Source: CAYNZV01 sp965217095 (lineage in GTDB: Bacteria; Latescibacterota; UBA2968; UBA8231). Taken from it: a DNA stretch of 64,000 nucleotides. The notes beneath the pieces were generated by a model that worked only from the letters and a program-made list of their open reading frames with translations, made no database searches and had not been told where the DNA came from. The position numbers and the translations under genes are program-made. Positions within the stretch are counted from its first letter, which is position 1. Each line of letters opens with the position of its first letter. This document shows positions 36,037 to 45,588 of the stretch, piece after piece. The stretch spans positions 3,286,001 to 3,350,000 of the forward strand of contig OZ244235.1 in assembly GCA_965217095.1 (NCBI GenBank). The letters are read 5' to 3'.

Positions 36037-37986
36037 CTACTGGTACGGCACCGGTATTCCGTCCCCATGCCACGGAAAGGCATAGGTGGGACGATGCGCG
36101 AAGCGGCGCATGCTCATGTCCAACCGAACGGACGTACCCGGTGGGAGCTGGACGGCGAGGTACTTCGCATCCACGGGGACGGTCTGACCCGCATGGGTCA
36201 ATTCGACAAAATGGTGTTCTGCGAAAGCCCCAGCTTGCACGATCAGGTTTCGCGTCTCACTGGTATTCAGGTTCACCAGGTGAACGCCGGCACCTTTGGC
36301 GTCCAGCTTGTCGACGAGTGCGGTCACGCCGGGTGGCACCCCGGGTCTCGCGCGGTCTGAATCGAAGTAGCGCACGGTCGCGCGCAAGAGCCCGCCGGTG
36401 TACACCGAATGGGGTGCGCCCATCATGACCTGCGTCAACCCCTTGGTGTAAACCGGATTGGGGGAGCTGGGGTTGTCCGCGATCAGGGTCTGCGCATCGC
36501 GGGTTTCGTTTTGTATCGTCTCGACGGCGGTCTGAGCATTTTGATACTCGGCTTGGAGGATCTTTTCAGGCCAGTTCTGGTTCTTGCCGTCGTAGTACTG
36601 GAAGCGGGCAAGTTCGGTGTCACCACAGTTCTTTTCTCCGGTGACCGGCACGTGATTCCAATCGCGCTCTTTGTCGATCTCCCTTTTCCGGGTTATGAGG
36701 TCGTAGTCTTCGGCGGCCATGGAGATGTGGTAGAGGTGGGTCAGTTCCTGTAGGCGGAACAGCTCCATTCTCCCCTGGTCGGGATCCGGATGGCCCATGT
36801 AGTACTCCCAGCCATCGGGGCCATAGCGGGCCGGTGGGGTGAGGTGGCCATCCTCACGGATGGTGGCGTTTTCCATGAGGACCTTGATCTGCGAGCGCAG
36901 TAGCTCCAGATAGCCAAAGTCGCCTGTGAGCAGGATGTCGCATTCCGCGGCGATGGTCAGCGAGCTGAACATGATGCCGTAACCTACAAAGCTGTTCGAG
37001 CCGTAGAGCCCGCCCCACCACTGGCCCTGGCGGTTCTCGCCGATCTGGCCGGTGGGTCCGACGTTGTCGGGCAGGATGCCGTTGTTGCGTTGGATGCGTT
37101 CCATCCAACCTTCCGTGTAGTCGAGCACCCACTGTTTGTACTTGTCCTCGCCGGTGTAGAGGTAGGCGTTGGTTACGAGGGCGGTGGCACCCAGGCTGTG
37201 GGCCGCGTCCCCGTTGAGCACGATTTGGTCGAACAGCGTGCGGATCTCGTCCCGACGCTGAGGGTCTTCGAACCAGTCCGGCTCCAGATTCCTGACCACG
37301 GGATCGAGGGAAGCCCGCACCCCGTACCAGCGGTACACCTCCCCGATGCTGGGTATCCCCCCTTGAAGCCACTTGGCCACATCCTCCACCAGGGCGTGAC
37401 GCATCGGGCCGACGCTGGTCTGTATAGGGCTGCGGAAAATCTTGTATTGGGGATCGTAGTTGGGGGCTTCGGGGTCTTCGTCGATAAACATGGCGGCGAA
37501 GCGTTTGGCGCGACGCACGTTCTCCGAGATGGTGGGATCGGCCAGGCCGAAATGGTAAAACGCCATATTCCCTTCGCCCTGGTGGTGCCATTCGTTGGAA
37601 CCGGGAGCAGCCTGGTTGTAATACTCATTGTGGATCTGTTGACTGAAGCGGGGATGGACCCTGCTGACGATGTCGTCGGCGTGGAAACGGGTGGTCGCGT
37701 TCCACGACTGCAGTGCCAGGTCGAGCACCTGGCTGTCGGCGCCCATGGCGTAGAACAAGCCCCAGTTGTAGACGCGTTCGTAGAGGTCGTCCACGTCGTC
37801 GGCGAAATAGAAGGCTCCACCCTTCTCGGCGTACTTGTCCACCATCGACGGAACGGCTTCTTCCATGAGCCTCATCAACCGGTATTCCAGGAGCGCCCAT
37901 CCAGGGGGCGGCGAAACCTGCGTCGCTTTGACCTCGACCAATCCGGGAATCGTCACCGGTTTTGAAGAGGAGTTTCCACTAGCCAT
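36037..37986 (-). CDS. Large (alpha/alpha)-barrel-like protein, probable glycan-active (paralogue of 60039-61832)
   Basis: 649 residues with a good ribosome site (GGAGG, five bases). It is homologous throughout to the protein at 60039-61832 (NWGLFYAMG versus NWPLFYALG; AAMFIDEDPEAPNYD versus ANMYTGADPDAPNWD; VTNAYLYTGEDKYKQWVLDY versus VTNAYIYTGEEGYRKWVLDY; the end RRFAHRPTYAFP versus RRYCNRPTYAQP). Repeated helix pairs with Trp-rich loops suggest a six-hairpin glycosidase/lyase-like barrel, and the last 100 residues form a small beta domain. No signal peptide. Divergent from the ArsR operon. Reaction unknown. Confidence 0.72.
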   Translation of the reverse strand: MASGNSSSKPVTIPGLVEVKATQVSPPPGWALLEYRLMRLMEEAVPSMVDKYAEKGGAFYFADDVDDLYERVYNWGLFYAMGADSQVLDLALQSWNATTRFHADDIVSRVHPRFSQQIHNEYYNQAAPGSNEWHHQGEGNMAFYHFGLADPTISENVRRAKRFAAMFIDEDPEAPNYDPQYKIFRSPIQTSVGPMRHALVEDVAKWLQGGIPSIGEVYRWYGVRASLDPVVRNLEPDWFEDPQRRDEIRTLFDQIVLNGDAAHSLGATALVTNAYLYTGEDKYKQWVLDYTEGWMERIQRNNGILPDNVGPTGQIGENRQGQWWGGLYGSNSFVGYGIMFSSLTIAAECDILLTGDFGYLELLRSQIKVLMENATIREDGHLTPPARYGPDGWEYYMGHPDPDQGRMELFRLQELTHLYHISMAAEDYDLITRKREIDKERDWNHVPVTGEKNCGDTELARFQYYDGKNQNWPEKILQAEYQNAQTAVETIQNETRDAQTLIADNPSSPNPVYTKGLTQVMMGAPHSVYTGGLLRATVRYFDSDRARPGVPPGVTALVDKLDAKGAGVHLVNLNTSETRNLIVQAGAFAEHHFVELTHAGQTVPVDAKYLAVQLPPGTSVRLDMSMRRFAHRPTYAFPWHGDGIPVPYQ

Positions 37987-38162
37987 TTTGCCTCCGATTC
38001 ACAGTTTTGTCGTACAATCTCTGATCAATCGTGTTTCTTGGGAATGGCTGTGCCAGGTGTCGCCTCGCAGACTCATGCTACGCACTTCGTGGATGGCCGC
38101 CTGCCTAGGTCCCACCACCAAATCCACCATCTCTTGACCAACATGACTCCCGGCGGTAGATT

Positions 38163-38180
38163 CACAACCATATGGTTGTG
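38163..38180. promoter_or_regulatory. Perfect 18-bp palindrome over the arsR start codon
   Basis: CACAACCATATGGTTGTG is exactly self-complementary and its centre lies on the ATG of the ArsR-type gene. ArsR repressors bind such inverted repeats near their own promoters, so it is a likely autoregulatory operator that could also cover the divergent gene at 37986. Confidence 0.7.
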
Positions 38181-38522
38181 GATAAGAATATTACATTCGC
38201 CGCATTGTCGGATCCGACCCGGCGCGAAATCATATCCCGGCTCGTAGATGGCCCAGCCTCCGTTTCGCAGCTTGTCGAACCCTTCGACATGTCGCAGCAG
38301 GCCGTCTCCAAGCACATCGCCGTACTCAGGAATGCGGGCCTCGTGCGGCAAGAGCGTGAAGGTCGTATCAACTGGTGCCGGCTGGAGCCCAGACCGCTGG
38401 AGGACGCGCTGGCCTGGCTTGAAGAGCATCGATCGCTCTGGGACGGCCGACTCGATCGACTCGAAAAACATTTGCACGGAAAGGGCGTACGGGCGCCAAG
38501 AAACCGTACATCCAATGACTGA
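38172..38522 (+). CDS. ArsR family transcriptional regulator
   Basis: 116 residues, a winged helix of the SmtB/ArsR type: FAALSDPTRREIISRLVDGPASVSQLVEPFDMSQQAVSKHIAVLRNAGLVRQEREGRINWCRLEP. The recognition helix is in MSQQAVSKHI. There is no metal-ligand Cys pair in the usual place, so it probably senses something other than a metal; in this group (next to SRPBCC proteins) the ligand is often organic. Its stop overlaps the next ATG by eight bases. The palindrome at its start is the likely operator. Confidence 0.92.
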   Translation: MVVDKNITFAALSDPTRREIISRLVDGPASVSQLVEPFDMSQQAVSKHIAVLRNAGLVRQEREGRINWCRLEPRPLEDALAWLEEHRSLWDGRLDRLEKHLHGKGVRAPRNRTSND

Positions 38523-38982
38523 AGCCAATATAGTTCTCGAAACTCGGCGCGATCTCGAAGCGACGCCACAAGAGGTCTTCGATGCACTGACTCAGCCCGA
38601 ATGCGTGAGGGATTGGTGGTGCCCCGAGGGATACTGCGCTCAGAAGGTCGAGATCGATCTGCGACCCGGCGGAATGTATCGCATCGAAATGCGGTCGGAG
38701 TCCGATTCCGATGTGGTCAAGGTTCGTGGAGAATACAAGGAGATTTCACCTCCGAACCGACTGGTGTTCACTCACATGTTTGAGGCAGGTTCCGGACCAC
38801 TCATTGAAGCTCGACTCGTCAACCACGAGACTCTCGTGACGGTAGAGCTGAGACAAGGTGAGGCTGCGACCGAACTGATTCTCAAACAGGAGCAGCTGCC
38901 CGGACCGTTGGCATTGAAGATGTTGCGTGGCGGTTGGGGCGGCATGCTCAAGAAGCTCGAGCGAGTCACTCATTCAGCATAG
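38515..38982 (+). CDS. SRPBCC domain protein (AHSA1-like)
   Basis: 155 residues of the START/Bet v1-like ligand-binding fold in the Aha1 C-terminal (ASHA) version. Landmarks: ETRRDLEATPQEVFDALTQPECVRDWWCPEGY, the strand EIDLRPGGMYRIEMRSE, and the C-terminal helix GGWGGMLKKLERV. It starts inside the end of arsR, so the two are one transcript. ArsR-SRPBCC pairs are frequent and probably sense and bind a hydrophobic ligand; function otherwise unknown. Confidence 0.92.
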   Translation: MTEANIVLETRRDLEATPQEVFDALTQPECVRDWWCPEGYCAQKVEIDLRPGGMYRIEMRSESDSDVVKVRGEYKEISPPNRLVFTHMFEAGSGPLIEARLVNHETLVTVELRQGEAATELILKQEQLPGPLALKMLRGGWGGMLKKLERVTHSA

Positions 38983-38995
38983 AAAGGAACAAACA

Positions 38996-39394
38996 ATGGC
39001 GAAGTTGTACGACAGCAATTTTCAGACGATCGAATACGACGAGGCGGATTCTCTGCTGACCCTGATCTGGAAGCCGGGCACCAAAGCGATGAACTATCCC
39101 CAATTCCAGGGCGCCCTGTTCGTCTTCGCGGGATACGCTCAGCAAAAGAATCCACAGAACGCCCTCATAGACGGGGCCAATTTTTACTTCGAGGATATTC
39201 CGGAAGCGATGTGGGGGTGGCGCAGCGAATTCATCACGCCGCTCTACGGCGCGGCCGGTATCACCAAATTCGGTTTTCTTCTGGACTCTGACTCACCGAT
39301 TCCGGAGCATGATGGACAGAGTGCACCAGGCGAAACCTTCCCAACTCGCTGGTTTCACACTAGTGATGGCGCACTTGAATGGTTCAGGAGTTAG
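38996..39394 (+). CDS. SpoIIAA-like/STAS-SEC14-type small protein
   Basis: 132 residues, start set by AAAGGA eight bases upstream. The fold-like pattern DEADSLLTLIWKPGTKAMNYPQFQGALFVFAGYAQQ, then NALIDGANFYFEDIP and GITKFGFLLDSDS resembles the single-domain SpoIIAA-like group. It follows the SRPBCC gene after 13 bases, third in the ArsR operon. Probably a small ligand or protein-binding module; role not known. Confidence 0.65.
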   Translation: MAKLYDSNFQTIEYDEADSLLTLIWKPGTKAMNYPQFQGALFVFAGYAQQKNPQNALIDGANFYFEDIPEAMWGWRSEFITPLYGAAGITKFGFLLDSDSPIPEHDGQSAPGETFPTRWFHTSDGALEWFRS

Positions 39395-39523
39395 CTGCTC
39401 AGAGAGGGTCGAGAGGACTCCACGCAGGCGCTGCGATGCCGATATATACGTATATATGTGACATCCTATCGGATGAGTTGTGGCGTGCGTGGGATATTCG
39501 TACATCTCTTCGGTTAGAAGCCC

Positions 39524-40276
39524 ATGTTATTCCTACGCGATTCTCCAAGGCTCTTGAGAATACAATTCTGGCGATTAGCCGTTCTATGTTCCTTGGGATG
39601 TGCAGGGGTGATAACGCTGCCGTCCGTGGAGGAAGTCCATGAATACGATGTCGATGGCTATCCCATGGTCATCGATAGGAACAATGCCAAACTGCTTCAA
39701 ACTCACGACAGTCAAAGCCGTCTTCTTAGGTACCTGCCGAAAGGAGCTACAGTCAGGGCGCTTGCCGAAGCGGGGTCTAAGGGGAAGGTCGCGTACTACA
39801 AGGTGCGTACCCGTGGTGGAACGATAGGCTGGTTTAAGCGATGGGACTTGGATTCAATAACTGAGGATGAAGCCGAGTTACTCATATTGCGTGACCAGCA
39901 GGCTTTTGAGCAGTCGCTCCAGGATAGCATGTTCAGTGCTGCCCGTGGACATATCAAAGCGCAAGGCATTCATCGGCTATCTCACGTAGAGGCAATTCAG
40001 TGCACCAATGAAATTGTCCCTGAGGCCTCCGGCAGCAGCATAGACTTTGGTGTCCAGGCGCTGATGGTTGGAAGCATTCTTGGGTATGACAAGTATCAAG
40101 TTGAAATGACAGTGAGTGTACTTATCCACCTGAATCGCGACTCCTTGTCGCATTCTGTGGTGGAAGTCAACAGAGTCACGGTGACACAGGACAAGAAGGT
40201 CGAAGGTCTAACGCCAACCCAGCAGATTCAATTGCTGAAGGTTGTCGCGCCCATGCTGGGCATCTTACTGCCCTAA
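39524..40276 (+). CDS. Predicted lipoprotein with SH3-like domain
   Basis: 250 residues. Hydrophobic start with lipobox LGC (LAVLCSLGCAG near residue 26). Residues about 60-105 read as a bacterial SH3 domain: LLRYLPKGATVRALAEAG then YYKVRTRGGTIGWFKRWDLD. The remainder is unassigned, with a beta-rich stretch VGSILGYDKYQVEMTVSVLIHL. No clear Shine-Dalgarno, so the exact start is uncertain. Probably an envelope lipoprotein. Confidence 0.65.
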   Translation: MLFLRDSPRLLRIQFWRLAVLCSLGCAGVITLPSVEEVHEYDVDGYPMVIDRNNAKLLQTHDSQSRLLRYLPKGATVRALAEAGSKGKVAYYKVRTRGGTIGWFKRWDLDSITEDEAELLILRDQQAFEQSLQDSMFSAARGHIKAQGIHRLSHVEAIQCTNEIVPEASGSSIDFGVQALMVGSILGYDKYQVEMTVSVLIHLNRDSLSHSVVEVNRVTVTQDKKVEGLTPTQQIQLLKVVAPMLGILLP

Positions 40277-40551
40277 CAGGCAAAAATCCCGACGGGTTCT
40301 ATTTTGGCACGAGGAGGTGTCACCCAAGCAACCGTCGAAACTCATCCGCAGTTTGGTCCCCTATCGCGAACTATCCGACGGCAATAAACGTCAAATCTTG
40401 GGGCGAGATAAAGAAGAGTCGTCGTTAGTCACGCCCATGGGACGCGACACTTTTCATGCATGTCACGTTATTGCCGGTTCGCCCGCGAAGCGGTTGCCGA
40501 AGGCCAAGGCTGCGCTGCAGCGCCAACCGCGCTGTCAAGCGACGGCGCAAT
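40277..40551. other. Intergenic region between convergent genes
   Basis: About 275 bases; no gene, no strong terminator and no repeat recognised. Confidence 0.4.
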
Positions 40552-41201
40552 TCAGGCTCCAACCAGGCCGGGCAACTCGCCCAAATCGTTAAGAATCGCC
40601 TCCGGTTCAAAATTTCCAAACTCTTCGACGGTCGTGACGCCGGACAAAACCGCGACAAAAGGCACACTGGCGCGTCTCGCGGTTTCAGCGTCAGTGACGC
40701 TATCGCCAACGTAAAGGACTTCCGAGGGTGAACAGCCTACTCTTTGGACAGCCAAAAGTAGCCCTTCTGGGTGGGGTTTGTGGTCGACCACGTCTTCGCC
40801 ACCCACAACGATGTCGAATGATTCAGCTAGTCCTTCACGGTGCAAAATTTCGTCGATTCGTCGCCGAAATTTTGTGGAAACGATGCCCAAGAAAGTTCAC
40901 TTGAAATCAATAAGTCGACCACTCTCGGTACCTCCTCATAGAGCACGGTCAAATCAGCCACGACTTGATCAGCTCGAACGGCAAACAGACGAAGGAACTC
41001 ATCTGTGTGAAACCAGTGAGACACGTCGACTAGCGTCCGAAAAGACTCGGACAGCGGCAAACCTATTGTTCTTCGGATTGCATCCTCAGCTGCCATTTCC
41101 ACACCCAGATTCTGAAGAGCATAGCGAAAACTCTCAATGACTCCAGCGGATGAGTCCGCCAGCGTATAGTCGAAATCGAACAGAACAGCTTTTCGATTCA
41201 T
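40552..41201 (-). pseudogene. HAD-superfamily phosphatase (Gph-like), frameshifted
   Basis: Two overlapping frames make a complete phosphoglycolate-phosphatase-like enzyme. The first (from the ATG at 41201) has the nucleophile motif LFDFDYTLADS and the cap SFRYALQNLGVE; it loses sense at about 40890. The second resumes GIVSTKFRRRIDEILH (motif II Thr/Ser), then DVVDHKPHPEGLL (Lys motif) and VLYVGDSVTDAETARRA (GDxxxD), ending at 40552. A one-base shift separates them. The ATG overlaps the stop of the upstream EamA remnant (ATGA), so they formed an operon. Confidence 0.8.
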
Positions 41202-41742
41202 TGGGAATGTTTGGTTGGAGATTCTAGATCTTCTTTACGACTTAGTCTAAGGGTCTCAAACAATACAGCCAAAACAACAATCAACCCCCCGACGATTTCT
41301 CTTCGAGTTGGTACTGCAGATAAGAGAATCAGCGCAAATATCACTCCGTATATCACTTCGAGCACAATGGTTAGTCCAACAATCTTCCCTGATAGGTACC
41401 TTTGGCTCCTGATAAATAGAATCCTCGCAAAGCCGGTGAAAATTACCCCCAGGACGACCAGCAGGATCAGGTTCCCAGATCCACTGACTTGAAAAACAAA
41501 ACCCAGTGGAGCGCCAAGAGACCCGCAATTACCAGAAACGTGACCAGGTCACTCCTACTCTGAATTCGGGAATGATCCTTGATCCGCTTGGCAATCGCAA
41601 GAAGTACTATGGCCGCAAGAAAGGTTCTCCAGAAAACGATTTCGTGAGCTTCGAGGTTTATCGCTTTGCCAAGCAAACCGGTGAACCCGTACATGAATGC
41701 GGCAATGTTGAGCTCGACAAGAGCCCTGGATCTGATATTCAA
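41198..41742 (-). pseudogene. EamA/DMT-family transporter with internal deletion
   Basis: The first 90 codons (ELNIAAFMYGFTGLLGKAINLEAHEIVFWRTFLAA, then FLVIAGLLALHWVLFFKSVDLGT) are the first three helices of a DMT transporter. A stop follows, and in another frame the last third appears (VVLGVIFTGFARILFIR, IVGLTIVLEVIYGVIFALILL, REIVGGLIVVLAVLFETLR). About 100 middle residues are missing, and the two parts are not in one frame. A normal protein has ten helices. Followed by the HAD gene in an ATGA overlap. Confidence 0.75.
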
Positions 41743-41843
41743 GGTTTACTCAGTAAGCGCAGTTCACGACTCCCTGGAGCGGTGTCGGAAGCCCAGCGCC
41801 GATGGCGGGCAGTGTGAATTGCTGTGACGTTTGAGCTTGCACG

Positions 41844-42285
41844 TCACGTAGGCGTGCTGTGCCCCTTCTCATATGAAGCCCAAACCTCTCTCATGTCCGT
41901 GCTGTTCTGAAGCAGCGACTGAAGGGTCCCCTGGGCAGCTACTCTCCCATCCAACATCAATAGGACCTGATCGGCTTGTTCTAGTGTTTCGCGCCGATGA
42001 GTGACGATGATGCTCGTTGAATTCCGATCGAAAAACCGCTGCCAGAAGATTGTCTGCGTATCGATGTCAAGACCGCTCGAGATGTCGTCGATAAGGTTCA
42101 GCTCAACGCCGCGAACGAACATTCTGGCAGCAGCGGCGCGCAACGCTTGGCCACCGGATAACTTGACTCCGCGAGGCCCAACCAACGTATCGAGCCCCTG
42201 GTCCAGCGTATCGATGTCCCGCTCCAGTGCCGCCGCCCGAACGGCAGCGTCAACTGAGTGCGATTCGGCCGCAAGGCCTTTGCGG
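41844..42285 (-). pseudogene. ABC transporter ATP-binding domain, 3' remnant
   Basis: Codons for the signature half of an ABC ATPase: DAAVRAAALERDIDTLDQGLDTLVGPRGVKLSGGQALRAAAARM (LSGGQ C-loop), Walker B-like LNLIDDISSGLD, and IIVTHRRETLEQADQVLLMLDGRV (H-loop). The Walker A part is absent; sense begins at about 42285 next to the serine hydrolase 3' end. Probably an exporter of the efflux type, cut by a deletion. Confidence 0.75.
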
Positions 42286-42306
42286 GAACCGCATTTCTGC
42301 TGGCAA

Positions 42307-43404
42307 TTACTCTGACGGCACCAACGCCGCGATACGGGTCACCAGCGCTTCCATGTCCAGGCGGCCATCCCGGTTGGTCTGAACGGCGATGGTGGTGCCC
42401 GTTGGCACATAGTGGGTAACGTGGGTAGGGTAACCCGGCCACAAGCCGCCGTTGCCGAACGACTTGCCGTCATCGTACACAAACAAACCGAAGCCATAGT
42501 GGGATCCGGGTGTCTCCGGGTTGCGCCAACCAGCATCCAACATCTGGGCGAAGCTCTCGGGCTCGACGATGCGGCCTTCGGCGAGTGCGGCGAAAAACTG
42601 CACCAGCATCGTCGGATTGGTGATGAGCCCGCCGCCAGTCCACTCGGAGGTCGGATCGAACTTCATCCTACCGTCCTTTTTCAGGTTGCGTGCGCCACGG
42701 ATGTAGCCGGGGGTGATGTTAGGAAGAATCGACTGGTTAGCCGGATGCACCTCATCTAGGTCTTGCGGGGTAAGGATGCGCTTTTCCAACAGGTCGTAAT
42801 AGGTGCGGCCCGACGCTGCCTCGATCAGCCGCCCCAGCACCAGATACCCCGCATCTGTGTAGCTGTAGCCCTCGCCCACGGGGAACGGCGGCTCCCCGTC
42901 AAGCACGAAGCCTATCAGTTCCTCGGGCTCGAACTGTATGCTACCCCTACGCAGCGCGCGCCAAACGGAGGCAAGCTGATAGCGCACGGTGCCAGAGTAA
43001 TCCGTGATGCCAGCGGTGTGCGCGCAGAGGTGGCGCACACGTATCTCGTCCGTGTTGGGCAACCTGTTGTACCAAGGCGTATCACCAAGCCACTTCGACG
43101 CCGGGTCATCGAGCGACAGCGTGCCATCTTCCACCAGTAACATGGTTAGCGCGGCAACGAAGGTCTTCCCAGTGCTGCCGCCCGGCATGCCGATGGTGTC
43201 GTTGAGCGGGATGTTCGCCTCAACATCGGCGAGCCCCACCGCGGCGCGTACTATACGGTCGTCGGCCAGCCGCACAGCCGCGCGAACCCCGGGCATCTTC
43301 ATTTCACTGCGGGCGTCTTCCAGTAGCGCGGTGAGCGCCGCTTGGTCGATGCCAAAAGCGTTAGGGCACCATGCAATTACGGCGATCGGTAACCACTTCA
43401 ACAT
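42307..43404 (-). CDS. Secreted serine hydrolase, class C beta-lactamase family
   Basis: 365 residues from MLKWLPIAVIAWC, which starts a signal peptide. Motifs: STGK (S-x-x-K) in GMPGGSTGKTFVAAL (about residue 83), YSYTDAGYLVLG (Y-x-x/N-like, about 190), and GNGGLWPGY in the place of H-x-G (about 330). Such enzymes are D-Ala-peptidase-like or esterases in the periplasm. Start selection is odd: a strong AAGGAGGGG precedes a different-frame ATG that encodes 13 codons ending two bases before this ATG. The 3' end abuts the ABC remnant. Confidence 0.85.
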   Translation of the reverse strand: MLKWLPIAVIAWCPNAFGIDQAALTALLEDARSEMKMPGVRAAVRLADDRIVRAAVGLADVEANIPLNDTIGMPGGSTGKTFVAALTMLLVEDGTLSLDDPASKWLGDTPWYNRLPNTDEIRVRHLCAHTAGITDYSGTVRYQLASVWRALRRGSIQFEPEELIGFVLDGEPPFPVGEGYSYTDAGYLVLGRLIEAASGRTYYDLLEKRILTPQDLDEVHPANQSILPNITPGYIRGARNLKKDGRMKFDPTSEWTGGGLITNPTMLVQFFAALAEGRIVEPESFAQMLDAGWRNPETPGSHYGFGLFVYDDGKSFGNGGLWPGYPTHVTHYVPTGTTIAVQTNRDGRLDMEALVTRIAALVPSE

Positions 43405-43738
43405 ATCTATGCGCCGGGCGGCGATTGCGTCATTGAGTGTTTCCCCATGGTTTGTCCCCTCCTTACTGGTCGCGTATCTCAAGTGCTGATCGTCGCGGGA
43501 ACCGTACGCTAGTAGCCGGACTCCGAAAAGCGTGGCAGGAACCAGAAGATTAGGCAGTGCGATCGAGTTACGAACGTCAGCAATGGGTCGAAAGCTACGC
43601 GAATCTTGGGCGATGTTGCCTTGCCGCCTAACTATTACTTATGTGGAAGTACTCAACTTGCGCCAAACCCGGCACGCGGGTTGCCCACTCCCGGCGATGC
43701 ATACCGACTGTCATGAGCATAGGCAGGTCATTCTGTCC

Positions 43739-45376
43739 TTACGCTGAGGAATCGAATACGAAGCAGCAAAAGAGCGCGATCAACACCCAGGAGGCGGTCG
43801 TATCGATCTGCAGTTCGTCGGCAGCGTACTCTACTTCCTTCGTCAATTTCAACAGCCAATTCCAGCCGAAGCCTGTTATTAGCTCGCGCAACATGGTGGG
43901 CGGCAGACCCTGGATCCAAACGTGCAGCAGGACACCCAACACGCAATCTAACAACAACCCCGCGGCAAAGAGAATCCTGTACGGACGCGACAGCAAGTCC
44001 ACCTGCGCTCCGACAAAGAGCAATCCCATCATGACATGTGCCTGGGAACAAACATGCATGAGGCCAAACTTTTCGGGAGCACCGTGGACGGCAATCCCGA
44101 GAACGAAACCAACGGCAGCCAAGCAAGCAATGAAGAAACCTTCCTCCGACGGGCGGCTCATGAGACAATCACGCTTCAACAGGAACAGGACGATGAAGAG
44201 AGATCCCAGCGTCCCGACTGCGAAAAAGAGATTCGTCTGGTAAAGGAGGAACACGTAGTCTCTGAGAAAACCCGTCGAGCTGGTCTGATCGAGGGCGGAT
44301 ATGTCGACTCCGGACAGGAAATGAGGTAAAACAGTGTAGGCGACGTTCTTGAGAATCTTGGCTATGTTCTCAAAAGAATCGTACTCGCTGGCAGCGATGA
44401 CAGTCGAATTCGACAGGAACGTCATCGACGTGCCATATGCCCAAAGGGACCAGCCCAGCCAGGTCATGAAGAGCAAAAAGCTGACAGAGATGGACCAGGC
44501 AAATGCTTTCCAGCGCTTCTCTCTTCTCCAAAGGAGATACACCCCGTAATGGCCGGCGAAAATCAGAAAGAAAGGTCCGGCTGAATAGTGGGTTAGGAGG
44601 GCAAGAGTCAGTAAAACCCAGGCGAAGGTGAACGTCAAAAGCTGACGCTCTCTCCAACCTTTTAAGTAGAAATACAGTGCCGCCAGGATGAAGAAGACCG
44701 TCAGCAACTTCGTCCAGGTATATGTTGTGTTCTGCACGAACATCGGATTACAGGTCAGAATAACCGCGAACGGTACGGTCAGCCCGCGAGCTCCAGGGCA
44801 CAGCATCCTGGCCAGTAGTAACATGGGCAATACCACGAGGGTGTTCAGTTGCGAATACACCAACTGGAAGACGGGAAATCGATCTCCCGCAATAGCAAAG
44901 AAAGGGCTGATGATGAGATTCATCAGCGGCGGACGGGACGGCAGATTGGCGAACGCGCTGGTGGCAAGTTGGTCAGAAAAGAACCGGCTTCTTTCATAAT
45001 GCTCGATCCAATCGCCTGTCCATGCTGCTCCGGAGAAACATTGTATTAGGGTCGTGAGCAGCAGGATCCAAAGATTCGTTAACAACCAGAGGTAGAGACT
45101 CTCCCTTGCGTTTGAATCGCGGAAGACCTCCAGAACGTCGCGAATCCGCCACGTGGTGACCAAAAGGCAAAGTGCAAGCAGGACATGAAAAATCCATTGC
45201 GGCAGACCCAATATGTACACCGCAAATGAGATCAGATAGAAAGCCAGAATCGACAAACAGATCCCTACCGTAAGCTTCTCGTCCTTGCGCAAACTCAGCC
45301 GCTTCAGAAGGGGCAGAGACGGCAGCATGATCAGCACTAGGAAGAGCGGGTAGACGACGAGTGCTTGCAGCTGCAT
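43739..45376 (-). CDS. Polytopic membrane protein, GT-C/ArnT-like
   Basis: About 545 residues from the ATG at 45376 (a TTG at 45565 would add 63 soluble residues of unknown relevance). At least ten hydrophobic spans, for example VYPLFLVLIMLPSLPLL, LTVGICLSILAFYLISFAVYILG and LTFTFAWVLLTLALLTHYSAGPFFLIFAG. The first loop contains AAWTGDWIEHYERSRFFSDQL, placed like the acidic catalytic loop of GT-C lipid-linked sugar transferases. A glycosyltransferase role is inferred from topology. Next to another large membrane protein on the same strand. Confidence 0.6.
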   Translation of the reverse strand: MQLQALVVYPLFLVLIMLPSLPLLKRLSLRKDEKLTVGICLSILAFYLISFAVYILGLPQWIFHVLLALCLLVTTWRIRDVLEVFRDSNARESLYLWLLTNLWILLLTTLIQCFSGAAWTGDWIEHYERSRFFSDQLATSAFANLPSRPPLMNLIISPFFAIAGDRFPVFQLVYSQLNTLVVLPMLLLARMLCPGARGLTVPFAVILTCNPMFVQNTTYTWTKLLTVFFILAALYFYLKGWRERQLLTFTFAWVLLTLALLTHYSAGPFFLIFAGHYGVYLLWRREKRWKAFAWSISVSFLLFMTWLGWSLWAYGTSMTFLSNSTVIAASEYDSFENIAKILKNVAYTVLPHFLSGVDISALDQTSSTGFLRDYVFLLYQTNLFFAVGTLGSLFIVLFLLKRDCLMSRPSEEGFFIACLAAVGFVLGIAVHGAPEKFGLMHVCSQAHVMMGLLFVGAQVDLLSRPYRILFAAGLLLDCVLGVLLHVWIQGLPPTMLRELITGFGWNWLLKLTKEVEYAADELQIDTTASWVLIALFCCFVFDSSA

Positions 45377-45588
45377 GGGACGTGTATCCGCCTTGTTGTT
45401 GGTTACAAAGGTTCCGGAGCCGCCGAGCGGCTGCAATATTTTGGCGAGTTTTGCCCGCCTGAGCAGTGGGTTGGAATACCGTGGTTTGCCGTTTGCGCCC
45501 TCGAATTCAATGCGAAACTGGTAGGCCGTCCCGGCCTGCCGGGAGATCCACCGTGAGGAGGCCAACCTGTCCTAGCGCCGCCCAACTG

